The notes below the pieces were generated by a model. The model searched no databases. It had not been told where the DNA came from and saw only the letters and a program-made list of their open reading frames with translations. From JABMNT01 sp048262255 (GTDB lineage Bacteria; Pseudomonadota; Alphaproteobacteria; Rhodospirillales; Casp-alpha2): a DNA stretch of 64,000 nt. The stretch is taken from positions 1,612,001 to 1,676,000 of the forward strand of contig JBLXFH010000001.1 of the NCBI GenBank assembly GCA_048262255.1. Direction: 5' to 3'. This document shows positions 8,884 to 17,373 of the stretch, in pieces (the stretch's first letter is position 1; each line of letters begins with the position of its first letter). The position numbers were made by a program, and so were the translations under genes.

Positions 8884-9531
8884 ATGAGCGACTTTTGCGA
8901 ACGCCTTTCCGCCACCTATAGCGGCGCGCTGCATGATGTGATGCGGGCCATGGGGCTTACCGATTTTGTTCTGCCGCCGGAGATATTGCCGTTGCGCGAC
9001 GGAGATAAAGTGGCAGGTCCCGTCTATACAGTGGAAGGCAAGTCCGCAAAAGACTTCGATGCGCATGAAACGCTGCTGGCCTGGACGGGGTTACTCTCGA
9101 AAGCCCCGTCCGGCCACGTTGTTATCTGTCAGCCTAACGATAACGAGATTGCTCTTATGGGTGAGCTGTCAGCCGAAACCCTGAAACTGAGGGGCGTCAA
9201 AGGCTATATCGTTGACGGGGGGTGTCGGGATATCGAGTTCATTCTGGATATGAACTTTCCTGTCTGGTGCAAGTTCAAAACGCCCAAGGATATTGTCTCG
9301 CGCTGGCTGCCGGTCGCGTTCAACGAAACCATCCGCATTGGCGATGTGCAGGTTTCGGGCGGTGACTGGGTGCTGGCGGACCGCGACGGGGCCGTTATTC
9401 TGCCAAAAGACAAGGCGGAAGAGATTGTCGCCGAAACCGAGCGGGTCATCGGTACGGAAAACAAAATCCGTGATGCCATATTCGATGGCATGGACCCTCA
9501 GGACGCCTATCTGAAATTCGGCAAATTTTAA
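8884..9531 (+). CDS. RraA-family aldolase / decarboxylase
   Basis: 215 residues. The family signature VDGGCRDIEFI (about 113-123) carries the G-G-x-R-D motif whose Arg and Asp bind pyruvate enolate and a divalent metal in 4-hydroxy-4-methyl-2-oxoglutarate / CHA aldolases; these also decarboxylate oxaloacetate. E. coli RraA itself is an RNase E inhibitor, but the operon position among sugar-acid enzymes argues for an enzyme here. It could be the missing class II cleavage step for the product of DgoK or of the SDR. That is an inference; the catalytic motif itself is seen. Confidence 0.82.
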   Translation: MSDFCERLSATYSGALHDVMRAMGLTDFVLPPEILPLRDGDKVAGPVYTVEGKSAKDFDAHETLLAWTGLLSKAPSGHVVICQPNDNEIALMGELSAETLKLRGVKGYIVDGGCRDIEFILDMNFPVWCKFKTPKDIVSRWLPVAFNETIRIGDVQVSGGDWVLADRDGAVILPKDKAEEIVAETERVIGTENKIRDAIFDGMDPQDAYLKFGKF

Positions 9532-9554
9532 AAACGGACATATATAGAAGACTT

Positions 9555-10979
9555 ATGACAACAAACACACATATGGGGGTCATTGGTTTAGGTCCCATGG
9601 GCGCAGGCCTGGCCTTCAATTTTGCAGATAACGACTATACGTCTGTGGTCTTTGACCCGTGGCCGGAAGCCCGTCAGGCCTTTGCCGAGAAGTTTGCCGG
9701 GGAGCTGGATGGGCGCGTGGTATTGACGCAAACCCTGGATGATTTTATCACAGCCTTGCCAACGCCGCGCCGTATCCTGTTGATGGTCAAGGCCGGAGAG
9801 CCTGTCGATGCGCTGCTGGGTCAGCTTTATCCGTTGCTGACAGAGGGTGATCTGGTTTGTGATGGTGGCAACGCCCACCCCCGCGATACGGACCGCCGCA
9901 GCGCCGATGCCGAACAGCAGGGTTTCGGCTTCTTCGGTCTCGGCATATCCGGTGGCGAGGAAGGGGCCCGTCATGGCCCGTCCTTGATGGCGGGCGGAAC
10001 CATCGGTGCGTTTGATACGGTGGCTCCAGCGCTTAATGCCATTGCCGCCAAACATAACGGTCAGCCCTGTTGTTCCCATTTTGGGCCGGGCGGCACTGGG
10101 CATTTTGTTAAAATGGTTCACAACGGAATCGAATACGCCATCATGCAGTTGATTGGTGAAGCCTATTTGTTGCTGCGTGATGGCGCGGGTTTGTCGGCCG
10201 CTCAAATGGCGGATGTCTTCCAGAAATGGAACGCCGGGCCTTTGAATTCCTATCTGTTTGGCATTACCGCCGAAATCCTGCGTGTGCCCGATGATCTGGG
10301 CGAGGGCGCGCTGGTTGACCAGATTCTTGATCAGGCGCGCGAAAAGGGGACTGGTCAATGGACCGTTCGCATGGCACTTGAGTTTGGCATTCCCGTGCCG
10401 ACAATAGCCGAGGCCGTTTCGGCCCGTCATTTGTCACGCTATGGCGATGACCGGCTCCGTGCTGAAGATTTTTTGCCGAAGCCAACAGCTGCGTTTGATG
10501 GCGATCAAAATGCATTTGTGGACGCCCTTGAGCAAGCTCTGTGCGCAGCGGTTCTCATCAGCTATGCCCAAGGCCTGCATCTCATTACGGCGGCAAAACC
10601 GGAAGGTGACGGCTGGACGGCAAATGCCGAACTGGCGGCCCGCACCTGGCGACAGGGCTGTGTCATCCGCTCGGAATTTCTGGAAAAAATCATCGCGGCA
10701 TATGCAGCGGAACCGGCGCTCACCAATCTGTTGCTGGCGAAAGAACTGCATGGCGATTGGGATGTCAGCATACCTGCCTTGCGGGTGACATTGTGCCGGG
10801 CGATCGGGCAGGGTGTTCCCGTTCCTGCCCTGGCATCAGCCTTGTCTTATTATGACGGATTGCGCAATACACGGTTGTGGTCATCCCTGATCCAGGCGCA
10901 GCGCGATTGTTTTGGCGCCCATACGTATGAGCGTACGGATCGGCCCGGGACATTTCATTCGGAGTGGTTAAACAAATGA
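9555..10979 (+). CDS. gnd: 6-phosphogluconate dehydrogenase, decarboxylating
   Basis: 474 residues, typical of long-form 6PGDH. It converts 6-phosphogluconate to ribulose 5-phosphate and CO2 with NADP. Features: GLGPMGAGLAFNFADNDY (cofactor, N-terminal), DGGNAHPRDTDRR, the substrate motif GISGGEEGARHGPS, and the catalytic lysine of KMVHNGIEYAIMQL. The C-terminal helical half is complete. The gluconokinase start overlaps its stop (ATGA), so the pair is translationally coupled and turns gluconate into pentose phosphate. Located at the end of the sugar-acid operon, 23 bases after the RraA-like gene. Confidence 0.93.
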   Translation: MTTNTHMGVIGLGPMGAGLAFNFADNDYTSVVFDPWPEARQAFAEKFAGELDGRVVLTQTLDDFITALPTPRRILLMVKAGEPVDALLGQLYPLLTEGDLVCDGGNAHPRDTDRRSADAEQQGFGFFGLGISGGEEGARHGPSLMAGGTIGAFDTVAPALNAIAAKHNGQPCCSHFGPGGTGHFVKMVHNGIEYAIMQLIGEAYLLLRDGAGLSAAQMADVFQKWNAGPLNSYLFGITAEILRVPDDLGEGALVDQILDQAREKGTGQWTVRMALEFGIPVPTIAEAVSARHLSRYGDDRLRAEDFLPKPTAAFDGDQNAFVDALEQALCAAVLISYAQGLHLITAAKPEGDGWTANAELAARTWRQGCVIRSEFLEKIIAAYAAEPALTNLLLAKELHGDWDVSIPALRVTLCRAIGQGVPVPALASALSYYDGLRNTRLWSSLIQAQRDCFGAHTYERTDRPGTFHSEWLNK

Positions 10980-11503
10980 GCAATTCAAAATCGCCACAGG
11001 TCCTCATTTTTATGGGCGTCTGCGGCTGTGGAAAATCAACGGTCGGTCATCTCGTGGCAGACGCCCTTGGACTGACCTATGCGGAAGGGGATGATTTCCA
11101 TTCGGAACAGAACGTCGAAAAAATGCGCTCGGGAACGCCTCTCAACGATGAGGATCGCGCCCCCTGGCTGGCGGAAATGGCGTCGGAAATTACAAAATGG
11201 GTCGAGCAGGGGAGGGGCGGTGTGCTCTCATGCTCATCACTTAAACGCAAATACCGCGATGTCCTGCGGGGCGAGTTTGGCGTTTCCGATACGGTGCGTT
11301 TCTTTCACCTATGCGGAACCTTCGAGCTGATTGAAGATCGCATGAGCCAGCGTCAGAATCATTATATGCCACCCGGTTTGCTGACCAGCCAGTTTGCAAC
11401 ATTGGAAGTGCCGAGCGCCGATGAGCAGGTGATAGAGCTTGATATTGCGCACGACCCGGAAGACCTGGCACGCCAGGTTCTGGAGAAACTGGGCGAGGCC
11501 TGA
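10976..11503 (+). CDS. gntK: Gluconokinase (GntK type)
   Basis: 175 residues from the ATG at 10976, which overlaps the gnd stop codon; GGAGTGG lies 8 bases upstream. An upstream GTG at 10964 is less likely. It phosphorylates gluconate with ATP. P-loop MGVCGCGKSTVGHLV, followed by EGDDFHSEQNVEKM and PLNDEDRAPWL, the gluconate-binding motifs of the small thermoresistant GntK family. Feeds 6-phosphogluconate to the overlapping gnd product. The next gene converges from the other strand 32 bases on. Confidence 0.93.
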   Translation: MSNSKSPQVLIFMGVCGCGKSTVGHLVADALGLTYAEGDDFHSEQNVEKMRSGTPLNDEDRAPWLAEMASEITKWVEQGRGGVLSCSSLKRKYRDVLRGEFGVSDTVRFFHLCGTFELIEDRMSQRQNHYMPPGLLTSQFATLEVPSADEQVIELDIAHDPEDLARQVLEKLGEA

Positions 11504-11535
11504 GCCCCGCCCACTGCGTCTCTTAACGTCGCCCC

Positions 11536-12288
11536 TTAATAGGTCGCGCGGCCACCTGAAATATCAAACACAGCACCGGTGCTGAAGCTGCACTCTTCCG
11601 AGGCCAGCCATGCCACCAGACTGGCAATTTCTTCCACCTTGCCAAACCGGTTCATGGGGATTTTCGACAGCATAAAATCGATATGGGCCTGGGTGATCTG
11701 ATCGAAGATCGCGGTTTTGACGGCTGCCGGCGTGATGCAGTTGACGGTCACACCACTCAGCGCCGTTTCCTTGCCAAGCGATTTCGTCAAACCGATAACT
11801 CCGGCCTTTGAAGCGCTGTACGGGCTGGCCGTCGGGTTGCCTTCCTTGCCGGCAATGGAGGCAATATTGACAATCCGGCCATAGCCGTTGTCGATCATGT
11901 TGCTGACCAGAGTTTTGCAGCAATAGAACACACCGTTCAGATTGATATCGATGACTTTCTTCCATTCTTCGACATCGTAGTCTTTCACCAGCTGATTGGC
12001 TCCGGCAATCCCGGCGCTGTTGACCAGAATATCGACCTTGCCGAGATCCTTGATTGTCTTTTCACCGGCAGCTGCAACCGACGCATAATCGCTCACATCA
12101 ACAGTGGCGCTATGGACGTTGGCTGGATTTTGAAATGTTTTGCGGGCTTCCTCAACGGCGGCCGGATCAATTTCCCACAGGGAAACCGTAGCTCCCTCAG
12201 ATTCCAGCCGTTGCGCAATGGCCAAACCAATGCCCCGCGCACCCCCTGTTATAACCGCATTTTGATTTTCAAAGCGTATACTTGTCAT
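11536..12288 (-). CDS. SDR oxidoreductase, sugar / 2-keto-3-deoxy-sugar-acid dehydrogenase type
   Basis: 250 residues. Classical SDR with VITGGARGIGLAIAQRL (cofactor), NSAGIAG, catalytic Ser in NIASIAGKEG, YSASK, and a C-terminal DISGGRATY end. That tail is common in SDRs tied to rhamnose- and fucose-type sugar-acid oxidation, though such genes are often labelled 3-oxoacyl-ACP reductase. It is convergent with gntK and has its own upstream region (12289-12733). No acyl-carrier or lipid gene is nearby, so a carbohydrate role is more likely. Confidence 0.78.
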   Translation of the reverse strand: MTSIRFENQNAVITGGARGIGLAIAQRLESEGATVSLWEIDPAAVEEARKTFQNPANVHSATVDVSDYASVAAAGEKTIKDLGKVDILVNSAGIAGANQLVKDYDVEEWKKVIDINLNGVFYCCKTLVSNMIDNGYGRIVNIASIAGKEGNPTASPYSASKAGVIGLTKSLGKETALSGVTVNCITPAAVKTAIFDQITQAHIDFMLSKIPMNRFGKVEEIASLVAWLASEECSFSTGAVFDISGGRATY

Positions 12289-12733
12289 TTTATTCCCTTA
12301 AATACGAAAAAAGCGTCCGGGAGTTTAATCTTCTTTGGCGGGGTGTGACAAATGCTAGTTGCGCGGCTTCGAAATTTCCGGATCGCCGGATTCCAGTGCC
12401 TTGAACACCGGACGCTTATTGAATTGGAAAAACGGTCTGTTAACGGATCAAAGACGATTTAGGAGACAGCGAACCAGCCGCTTTGTTCCTTGTCTAAAAC
12501 GCATATTTTTAGAAGCAATGCCTTGTCTGCTTTGAGCGGGAAAGGGGCAATGTTTCATTATTATCAAAAAAGCGCGCTTATGATCTAAAGGAAACATTTG
12601 GACGACATGGTTAGTCGTTAGATTTTCTACTTAAACATTGTGCCTACTGCATTGATACAACTCACGTAAGCGTTGTTTTGGTGGCCTCTCTGAGCGACAT
12701 TCGGGCAGGGTATAAAATGGGGGAAGGTTAGCG
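12289..12733. other. Gene-free interval with a short coding-like remnant
   Basis: Between the divergent SDR and the TRAP-like gene. On the minus strand, 12355-12447 is an open stretch of 30 codons ending in TAG. It reads like a protein C-terminus (PFFQFNKRPVFKALESG then DPEISKPRN) but has no start or ribosome site, so it may be the tail of a lost gene. A 10-bp inverted repeat AAGCGTCCGG / CCGGACGCTT lies at 12311-12320 and 12408-12417. The rest (12450-12733) is A+T-richer with no recognisable gene. Confidence 0.35.
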
Positions 12734-14308
12734 ATGGGGGATACGCGAATAAGAGAAGTGAACGGGCGTCCAGAGAAATTCGTTTATTGGGTCGCTGCGT
12801 CTTGGGCCCTGTTTCATATTTGGTATGCATCGCCTTTGCCCTACACCTTAGGCTTCGGGTTGTTCAATTCGACCGAAGCACGCTCTATCAGTCTCGCTTT
12901 CGCAATTTTTCTAGGTCTTTCCAGCTACCCTGTTGTTCAACGTGTACGAACAAACCCCATCAAGTCGTGGGAAATCGTGTGGGCGCTTCTAGGTGCCGGT
13001 ACTGCTGCCTATTTGTTTTTGTTCTATGAAGACATTTCTGACCGTGCAGGGATTCTTACACCACTTGATCTCGGTGTAGGGATTGTCGGTTTAGTACTGC
13101 TCGTTGATGCAGCACGAAGAGTCGTCGCCTTACCAATCGCAATTGGCGTGATTGGATGTATCGGATTTTTACTGTTTGGTTCGGGGTTCGGGGACCATAC
13201 TTGGAGTAATTCCCTTGACAATGTTATTCGGCAATTATGGCATTCATCGGAGGGCGTATTTGGAGTTATTTTGGGAGTGGCCCTATCGGTGGGATTTCTT
13301 GGTGTTCTTCTTGGATCAGGGTTAGACCGACTAGGGTTTGGGAGGCGGTTTGTTGAAAAATTATTTAGTCCATATTCTTCTGGCAGTAATGATGGGCAAA
13401 GGGTGGTTCCATGTTGGTTAGAGGGCCGGTTTTGGACATGGGTATTTGCTCTTCAATTTTTAAGCGGATTCTATTACATAAATCAGCCCGAGTTAGTGCC
13501 GCTTTTGGGAGAAATTGCATCGGGGTCGGCGCTGCCTATTCTCCTTATTGGCAGCAATTATTTAGTCAAGTATGTGCGAGGCCTTATCGGATCCAGCACA
13601 TCATCATGGACGTGGGATATTTGCGACATTTTGCTAATCGTTACCGTCATTCTCGGAATGGTATACTTATATTCCGAACAGGCCGTTTATTTTGTTCTCA
13701 TTGCTTTAGCAGTAATCGCTTATCGACGTATGAATGGAGAATCAAAAAATTCAAACGAAGAGGAAACGGAGAGTGGGGTGGCGACTGAAATCAAAACATC
13801 TGCATACGGAATTGGCCTCATTGCGCTCTTTTCAAGTTTGTTAACGGCAACATTGCTCAGTGTAGGTCTCTTCATAGGGTCTCTAAATATCAATATAGGC
13901 CAGACTCAAATGATATCGCATCTCTTGTTTCTTGGGGGAGTTGTCATGCTAGCTGCCATTGCGTTGATAATATTCACCAAAAAAACATCTGATAACAGAC
14001 ATATGCCAGTGGCGTTGTTTTTGGTAAGTATTCTGGTGCTTGCTTGCGGTCAGTATGTATTTCGGTTTTCGCCGGGTTTATCTGCATTTCATGCTGTTAC
14101 TAGCTGCGCCACGCTCATCGTTTTATCCTCAGTCGTAAACTGGAGTTTTCATCGGGACGGCAGCTTCAAGACAGCCGTTCTAACTGCGTTTGGCTACATC
14201 CTGGATTGGATGGCTTTAGGGGGAAGAAACGCGATTCCTTTAGTGATCGGCGCTGCGGTGGTTGGAATAGCCGCCGCCACGATAACTTTAACCGGTGCGC
14301 GCCTTTGA
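12734..14308 (+). CDS. Truncated, diverged TAXI-type TRAP transporter permease (4TM/12TM family)
   Basis: 524 residues, polytopic membrane protein. The first 210 residues follow the DctQM-fused TAXI-TRAP permease pattern: YEDISDRAGILTPLDLGVGI, VLLVDAARRVVALPIAI, a LWHSSEGVFGVILGVALS segment. The stretch GEIASGSALPILLIGSNYLV corresponds to the region that normally reads EAxASTGGQIMPPVMGA. The end, GGRNAIPLVIGAAVVGI then TLTGARL, matches the family's mid-protein ARNALPVA...TLTGL motif, where the protein stops. The second transport half is missing, and the glycine-rich GxISGS core is not recognisable. No TAXI binding protein is nearby. Base composition is lower in G+C than the flanks. Probably a decaying or horizontally acquired gene; an altered function cannot be excluded. 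ATG with GGAAGG 8 bases upstream. Confidence 0.65.
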   Translation: MGDTRIREVNGRPEKFVYWVAASWALFHIWYASPLPYTLGFGLFNSTEARSISLAFAIFLGLSSYPVVQRVRTNPIKSWEIVWALLGAGTAAYLFLFYEDISDRAGILTPLDLGVGIVGLVLLVDAARRVVALPIAIGVIGCIGFLLFGSGFGDHTWSNSLDNVIRQLWHSSEGVFGVILGVALSVGFLGVLLGSGLDRLGFGRRFVEKLFSPYSSGSNDGQRVVPCWLEGRFWTWVFALQFLSGFYYINQPELVPLLGEIASGSALPILLIGSNYLVKYVRGLIGSSTSSWTWDICDILLIVTVILGMVYLYSEQAVYFVLIALAVIAYRRMNGESKNSNEEETESGVATEIKTSAYGIGLIALFSSLLTATLLSVGLFIGSLNINIGQTQMISHLLFLGGVVMLAAIALIIFTKKTSDNRHMPVALFLVSILVLACGQYVFRFSPGLSAFHAVTSCATLIVLSSVVNWSFHRDGSFKTAVLTAFGYILDWMALGGRNAIPLVIGAAVVGIAAATITLTGARL

Positions 14309-14746
14309 TTATTCCAGACTCGGCATTAAGCCGCAGGATAATGCGGCGGATGTAAATGTCCCCTTCTGGCCCATGGCTGGACACTAATCTCGTTGAATAA
14401 ACGATTTCCAAGAGTCCGCTCTGGGTTCTTTCCTTCCCTCGGCAAATGGGACGTTGCGGACATTACTGCGACGGAGGAGAAGGTTCCGTTTATGCCCCTT
14501 TCCAGCCCTAAATCAACCGTGTGCTGGTCAAGAAGGAAATGCGTCAGATGCTACAATGGGGGGGGTGCCGACCCGGAGGACCTGGAACTGATGCGTTCGG
14601 CCCTTACCGCGGATATTAATACGGGTGGTTTTGAAGGCGATGGTGGTTTTTAGAGATATGGAGAAACACCATAAGTTTTCATGCGCTTACCGGGGATTGA
14701 TTGCAGACTTCAAATGTAAGCAGGATATTGCATGATATTAGTGAAG
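14309..14746. other. Gene-poor interval with possible gene debris
   Basis: No convincing gene. A small hairpin CCGCA-ggataa-TGCGG lies near 14331-14346 just after the TRAP-like stop, without a T-run. On the plus strand near 14565-14653 the frame reads ADPEDLELMRSALTADINTG, a protein-like helix, but it has no usable start and the frame upstream looks random. It may be a fragment of a lost gene. Confidence 0.35.
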
Positions 14747-15163
14747 CTAAGCTTTCCCTCTTATGACTAAGCATTCGGCCATCACGTCATGCAGCCCCTG
14801 TTTCTCTTTTGTCCACCCGATCATAAGAAGTCCAAGACCAAGGGGCAAAGTAGCAATTATTACGCCCAAGTACCGTCCGGCTGCTTTTAAGAAGGATATC
14901 CTTTTGCCTTCATAGTCCACAACCAAGATGCCCATTATCTGTTTCCCGAACGTTGCTTGGCGCTGAGAACTCTCCATGAAGCCGACATATAATGTCCATA
15001 ATACGATTAAATAAATGAGTTCTAAGAGAGAGTAAGTAATCTCACCTACGCCCATTAAGAGACCGCTCCATTCTAAAAAACTTGCAGGAAGCCACAATAT
15101 GAGAGTGTCTATAACGGCTGCTGCTAATCGTCTCCAAAACCCCGCATAAATTTCATCGCTCAA
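14747..15163 (-). CDS. RDD family membrane protein
   Basis: 138 residues. The motif GFWRRLAAAVIDTLILWLP near the N-terminus is the RDD-family helix (Arg and Asp conserved), followed by two more hydrophobic segments (about 38-60 and 97-120) and the FGKQIMGILVVDYEGKRISF loop. Function of RDD proteins is mostly unknown; some move ions. The start is a TTG at 15163 with AAGGGA 7 bases upstream; no in-frame ATG fits. It lies in the A+T-rich interval between the TRAP-like gene and the purine cluster and has no obvious partner. Confidence 0.8.
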   Translation of the reverse strand: MSDEIYAGFWRRLAAAVIDTLILWLPASFLEWSGLLMGVGEITYSLLELIYLIVLWTLYVGFMESSQRQATFGKQIMGILVVDYEGKRISFLKAAGRYLGVIIATLPLGLGLLMIGWTKEKQGLHDVMAECLVIRGKA

Positions 15164-15319
15164 TTGATTGTCCCTTAAAAATAATTAATCTTGCGCATGT
15201 CTCTTATTGCTCGATTTCATCGTTATTGAAACCATCCGCTTTGGGTTCTATGCATCCTTCTCTTTGTCCGGTTATTCTGGGCTTGATTCCGGCCATTTAG
15301 GGAAAACGACACGCGGTTT

Positions 15320-15835
15320 TTATAAAGAACTCAGCCGGAGCAGGGCAATCTGGTGGACCTGCGACAGGGCCTCGTTGAATTCATCCGCCGGGTCCAGTTC
15401 CACCCGTTCGCGGAAATTCTCCAGAATCTCCGCCCGGTTGCGGCCCTTGACGGCGAGAATGAAGGGAAAGCCGAATTTTTGCTTGTAGCGCTCATTCAGG
15501 GCCTGAAAGGCTTCCAGTTCTTCCGGGCTGCACTGGTCAAGCCCGGCACTGCTTTGCTCGTCGGTAGATTCCGCCGTCAACTTGCCGCTGACCGCGAGCT
15601 TCCCGGCCAGATCAGGATGCGCGCAGAGCAGCGCCAGTTGTGGCGGGTGGCCTGCTTCGTTGACAACGGCCATCATGGCCCGGTGTAACCCGGCTATCGT
15701 ATTGTGAGCGGCGTCTATTCCACCGTCCCAAACCTGCTCTGCCACCCATGCGGAATGCTCGTAGACGCCGCCAAAAATATTTATGAACTGGTCGCGGCTC
15801 AGGTCTGTCGGGTTTTGCATTTTGAATTGGAGCAT
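15320..15835 (-). CDS. uraD: OHCU decarboxylase
   Basis: 171 residues from ATG at 15835 (ATG at 15820 also possible); an open extension to 15994 overlaps puuE and is unlikely to be used. It decarboxylates 2-oxo-4-hydroxy-4-carboxy-5-ureidoimidazoline to S-allantoin. FINIFGGVYEHSAWVAEQVW holds the catalytic His region, AHPDLAGKL the HPDL motif, and KFGFPFILAVKGR the conserved C-terminal part. It starts 10 bases after the puuE stop on the same strand, so the two form an operon that covers successive steps of urate breakdown. Confidence 0.9.
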   Translation of the reverse strand: MLQFKMQNPTDLSRDQFINIFGGVYEHSAWVAEQVWDGGIDAAHNTIAGLHRAMMAVVNEAGHPPQLALLCAHPDLAGKLAVSGKLTAESTDEQSSAGLDQCSPEELEAFQALNERYKQKFGFPFILAVKGRNRAEILENFRERVELDPADEFNEALSQVHQIALLRLSSL

Positions 15836-15845
15836 GGCTGGCGCT

Positions 15846-16760
15846 TTAGGCAAAGGGATGATGTTCGCGCCAGTGTCTGGCAATATCGATGCGTCGGCAA
15901 AACCAGACATCTTCATGGCTTTGCGCGTGATCGATAAATCGCTCCAGCGCCCTGATGCGGCCCGGCCGCCCGACCAGCCGGCAATGCAGGCCAATGGACA
16001 TCATGCGAGGTGTTTCTGCGCCTTCCGCATAAAGCGTATCAAAGCTTTCGCGAAGGTAAGCAAAAAACTGGTCGCCGGAATTAAAGCCCTGTGGCGTGGC
16101 GAACCGCATGTCGTTGGCGTCCAGCGTGTAGGGGACGACCAAATGCGGTTTGTCGGCAGCGGTCACCCAGAACGGCAGGTCGTCGCTGTAGTCGTCAGCG
16201 TCATAGAGAAAGCCGCCCTCTTCGGCGACCAGGCGGCGGGTGTTTTCACCGGTGCGGCCCGTATACCAGCCCAAGGGGCGCTCGCCGGTCAGGCGTTTGA
16301 TGATCTCGATGGCCTGCTCCATATGCTGGCGTTCAACGTCTTCCGGCACATCGCGGTAATTGATCCAGCGGTGTCCATGGCTGCAAATTTCATGTCCGGC
16401 TTTCATGGCAGCATCGGCAACGGCCGGGTTGCGCTCCAAGGCCATGGCGACGGCAAACAGGGTCAGCGGGATTTGTTTTTTCTCAAACAATTTCAGCAAA
16501 CGCCAGATGCCAACCCGGCTGCCGTATTCATAAATCGATTCCATACTTAAATGGCGCTGGCCCGGCCACGCCTCGGCGCCAACGATTTCTGACAGAAACG
16601 CCTCGGACGCTTCATCGCCATGCAGAATGCAGTTCTCGCCGCCCTCTTCATAATTGATGACAAATTGAACGGCGACACGGGCCTTGTTTGGCCAATTGGC
16701 CTGAGGCGGGTTGGGGCCATAGCCGATCAGGTCGCGGGGATAAACAGTTGTCTCTGTCAT
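15846..16760 (-). CDS. puuE: Allantoinase, polysaccharide-deacetylase type
   Basis: 304 residues. Member of the metal-independent-looking PuuE branch of the NodB/polysaccharide deacetylase fold. It hydrolyses allantoin to allantoate. RDLIGYGPNPPQANWPNKAR is the typical PuuE start, followed by FVINYEEGGENCILHGD, GHEICSHGHRWINY (His pair), GWYTGRTGENTRRL and a C-terminal SIGLHCRLVGRPGR. First gene of a puuE-uraD minus-strand operon, divergent from uraH-xdhABC across 235 bases that must carry promoters for both sides. Confidence 0.93.
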   Translation of the reverse strand: MTETTVYPRDLIGYGPNPPQANWPNKARVAVQFVINYEEGGENCILHGDEASEAFLSEIVGAEAWPGQRHLSMESIYEYGSRVGIWRLLKLFEKKQIPLTLFAVAMALERNPAVADAAMKAGHEICSHGHRWINYRDVPEDVERQHMEQAIEIIKRLTGERPLGWYTGRTGENTRRLVAEEGGFLYDADDYSDDLPFWVTAADKPHLVVPYTLDANDMRFATPQGFNSGDQFFAYLRESFDTLYAEGAETPRMMSIGLHCRLVGRPGRIRALERFIDHAQSHEDVWFCRRIDIARHWREHHPFA

Positions 16761-16848
16761 TTTTGATCTTTCATTTGTCGATGCTGTCAGTAGGGAGTCA
16801 GCATTCGATTATATTATCCAGGTTTCCGAGTGCAATGTATGTTTATTA

Positions 16849-16863
16849 TCAAATGATATTTGA
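16849..16863. promoter_or_regulatory. Candidate operator in the puuE-uraH divergent region
   Basis: A palindrome TCAAAT-gat-ATTTGA sits in the A+T-rich divergent gap, about 90 bases from puuE and 133 from uraH. A position that could serve both promoters is the only support; the binding protein is unknown. Confidence 0.35.
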
Positions 16864-16995
16864 AAGTCTTCATGATCTAAAGTCTCTCTACAGGCAAAGA
16901 AAAACGAACGACAATAGATTTGTGATAGTATGCACGGAAAAGGCTTGAGGATAAAAGCCGAAGCGCATTTGGATGAGTGAGCGAGGGGAAAATAA

Positions 16996-17349
16996 GTGGG
17001 CCGACTAAGTACGCATGTCTTGGACACCGTGACCGGCAAGCCGGCGAAAGGTGTTTCCTGGACTCTTTATCGTTTGGAAAGCGACATGCGATCCGAACTG
17101 GGGGCCGGTCAAACCAATCAGGACGGGCGCACAGATGCGCCGTTGCTGGAAGGTGCGAACGTACGCGTCGGTACCTACGAACTGGTGTTTCACGTGGCTG
17201 CGTATTTTCGGGCGCAAGGCACGCCATTGACAGACCCGCCTTTTCTCGATGAAATTCCTCTGCGCTTTGCAATTTTTGATGCAGATCAAAATTACCATGT
17301 GCCGCTTCTGGTCACACCCTTTAGCTATTCGACCTATCGTGGAAGCTGA
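16996..17349 (+). CDS. uraH: 5-hydroxyisourate hydrolase
   Basis: 117 residues, transthyretin-like fold. It opens 5-hydroxyisourate, the product of urate oxidation, to OHCU. The start is GTG with GAGGGGA upstream. LSTHVLDTVTGKPAKG near the N-terminus carries the first active-site His; the C-terminal tetrapeptide YRGS is the HIUase signature that distinguishes it from transthyretin. First gene of the long plus-strand purine operon; xdhA begins 24 bases later. Confidence 0.95.
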   Translation: MGRLSTHVLDTVTGKPAKGVSWTLYRLESDMRSELGAGQTNQDGRTDAPLLEGANVRVGTYELVFHVAAYFRAQGTPLTDPPFLDEIPLRFAIFDADQNYHVPLLVTPFSYSTYRGS

Positions 17350-17373
17350 ATTTGACAGAGAGTTGAAACGCTA

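Noticed and set aside
9555..11503. Entner-Doudoroff or rhamnose pathway as the complete explanation of the sugar-acid cluster
   Set aside because: edd, eda and FAH-type hydrolase genes are not present, so no complete known pathway can be stated.
12627..12830. 67-codon minus-strand frame upstream of the TRAP-like gene
   Set aside because: Overlaps the start of the TRAP-like gene, has no ribosome site and no recognisable motif.
14393..14653. 86-codon plus-strand frame after the TRAP-like gene
   Set aside because: Only its last 30 codons look protein-like; it starts in random-looking sequence, so it is described as debris and not as a gene.
15783..16550. 255-codon plus-strand frame opposite puuE
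   Set aside because: Antisense shadow; puuE on the other strand carries clear family motifs throughout.
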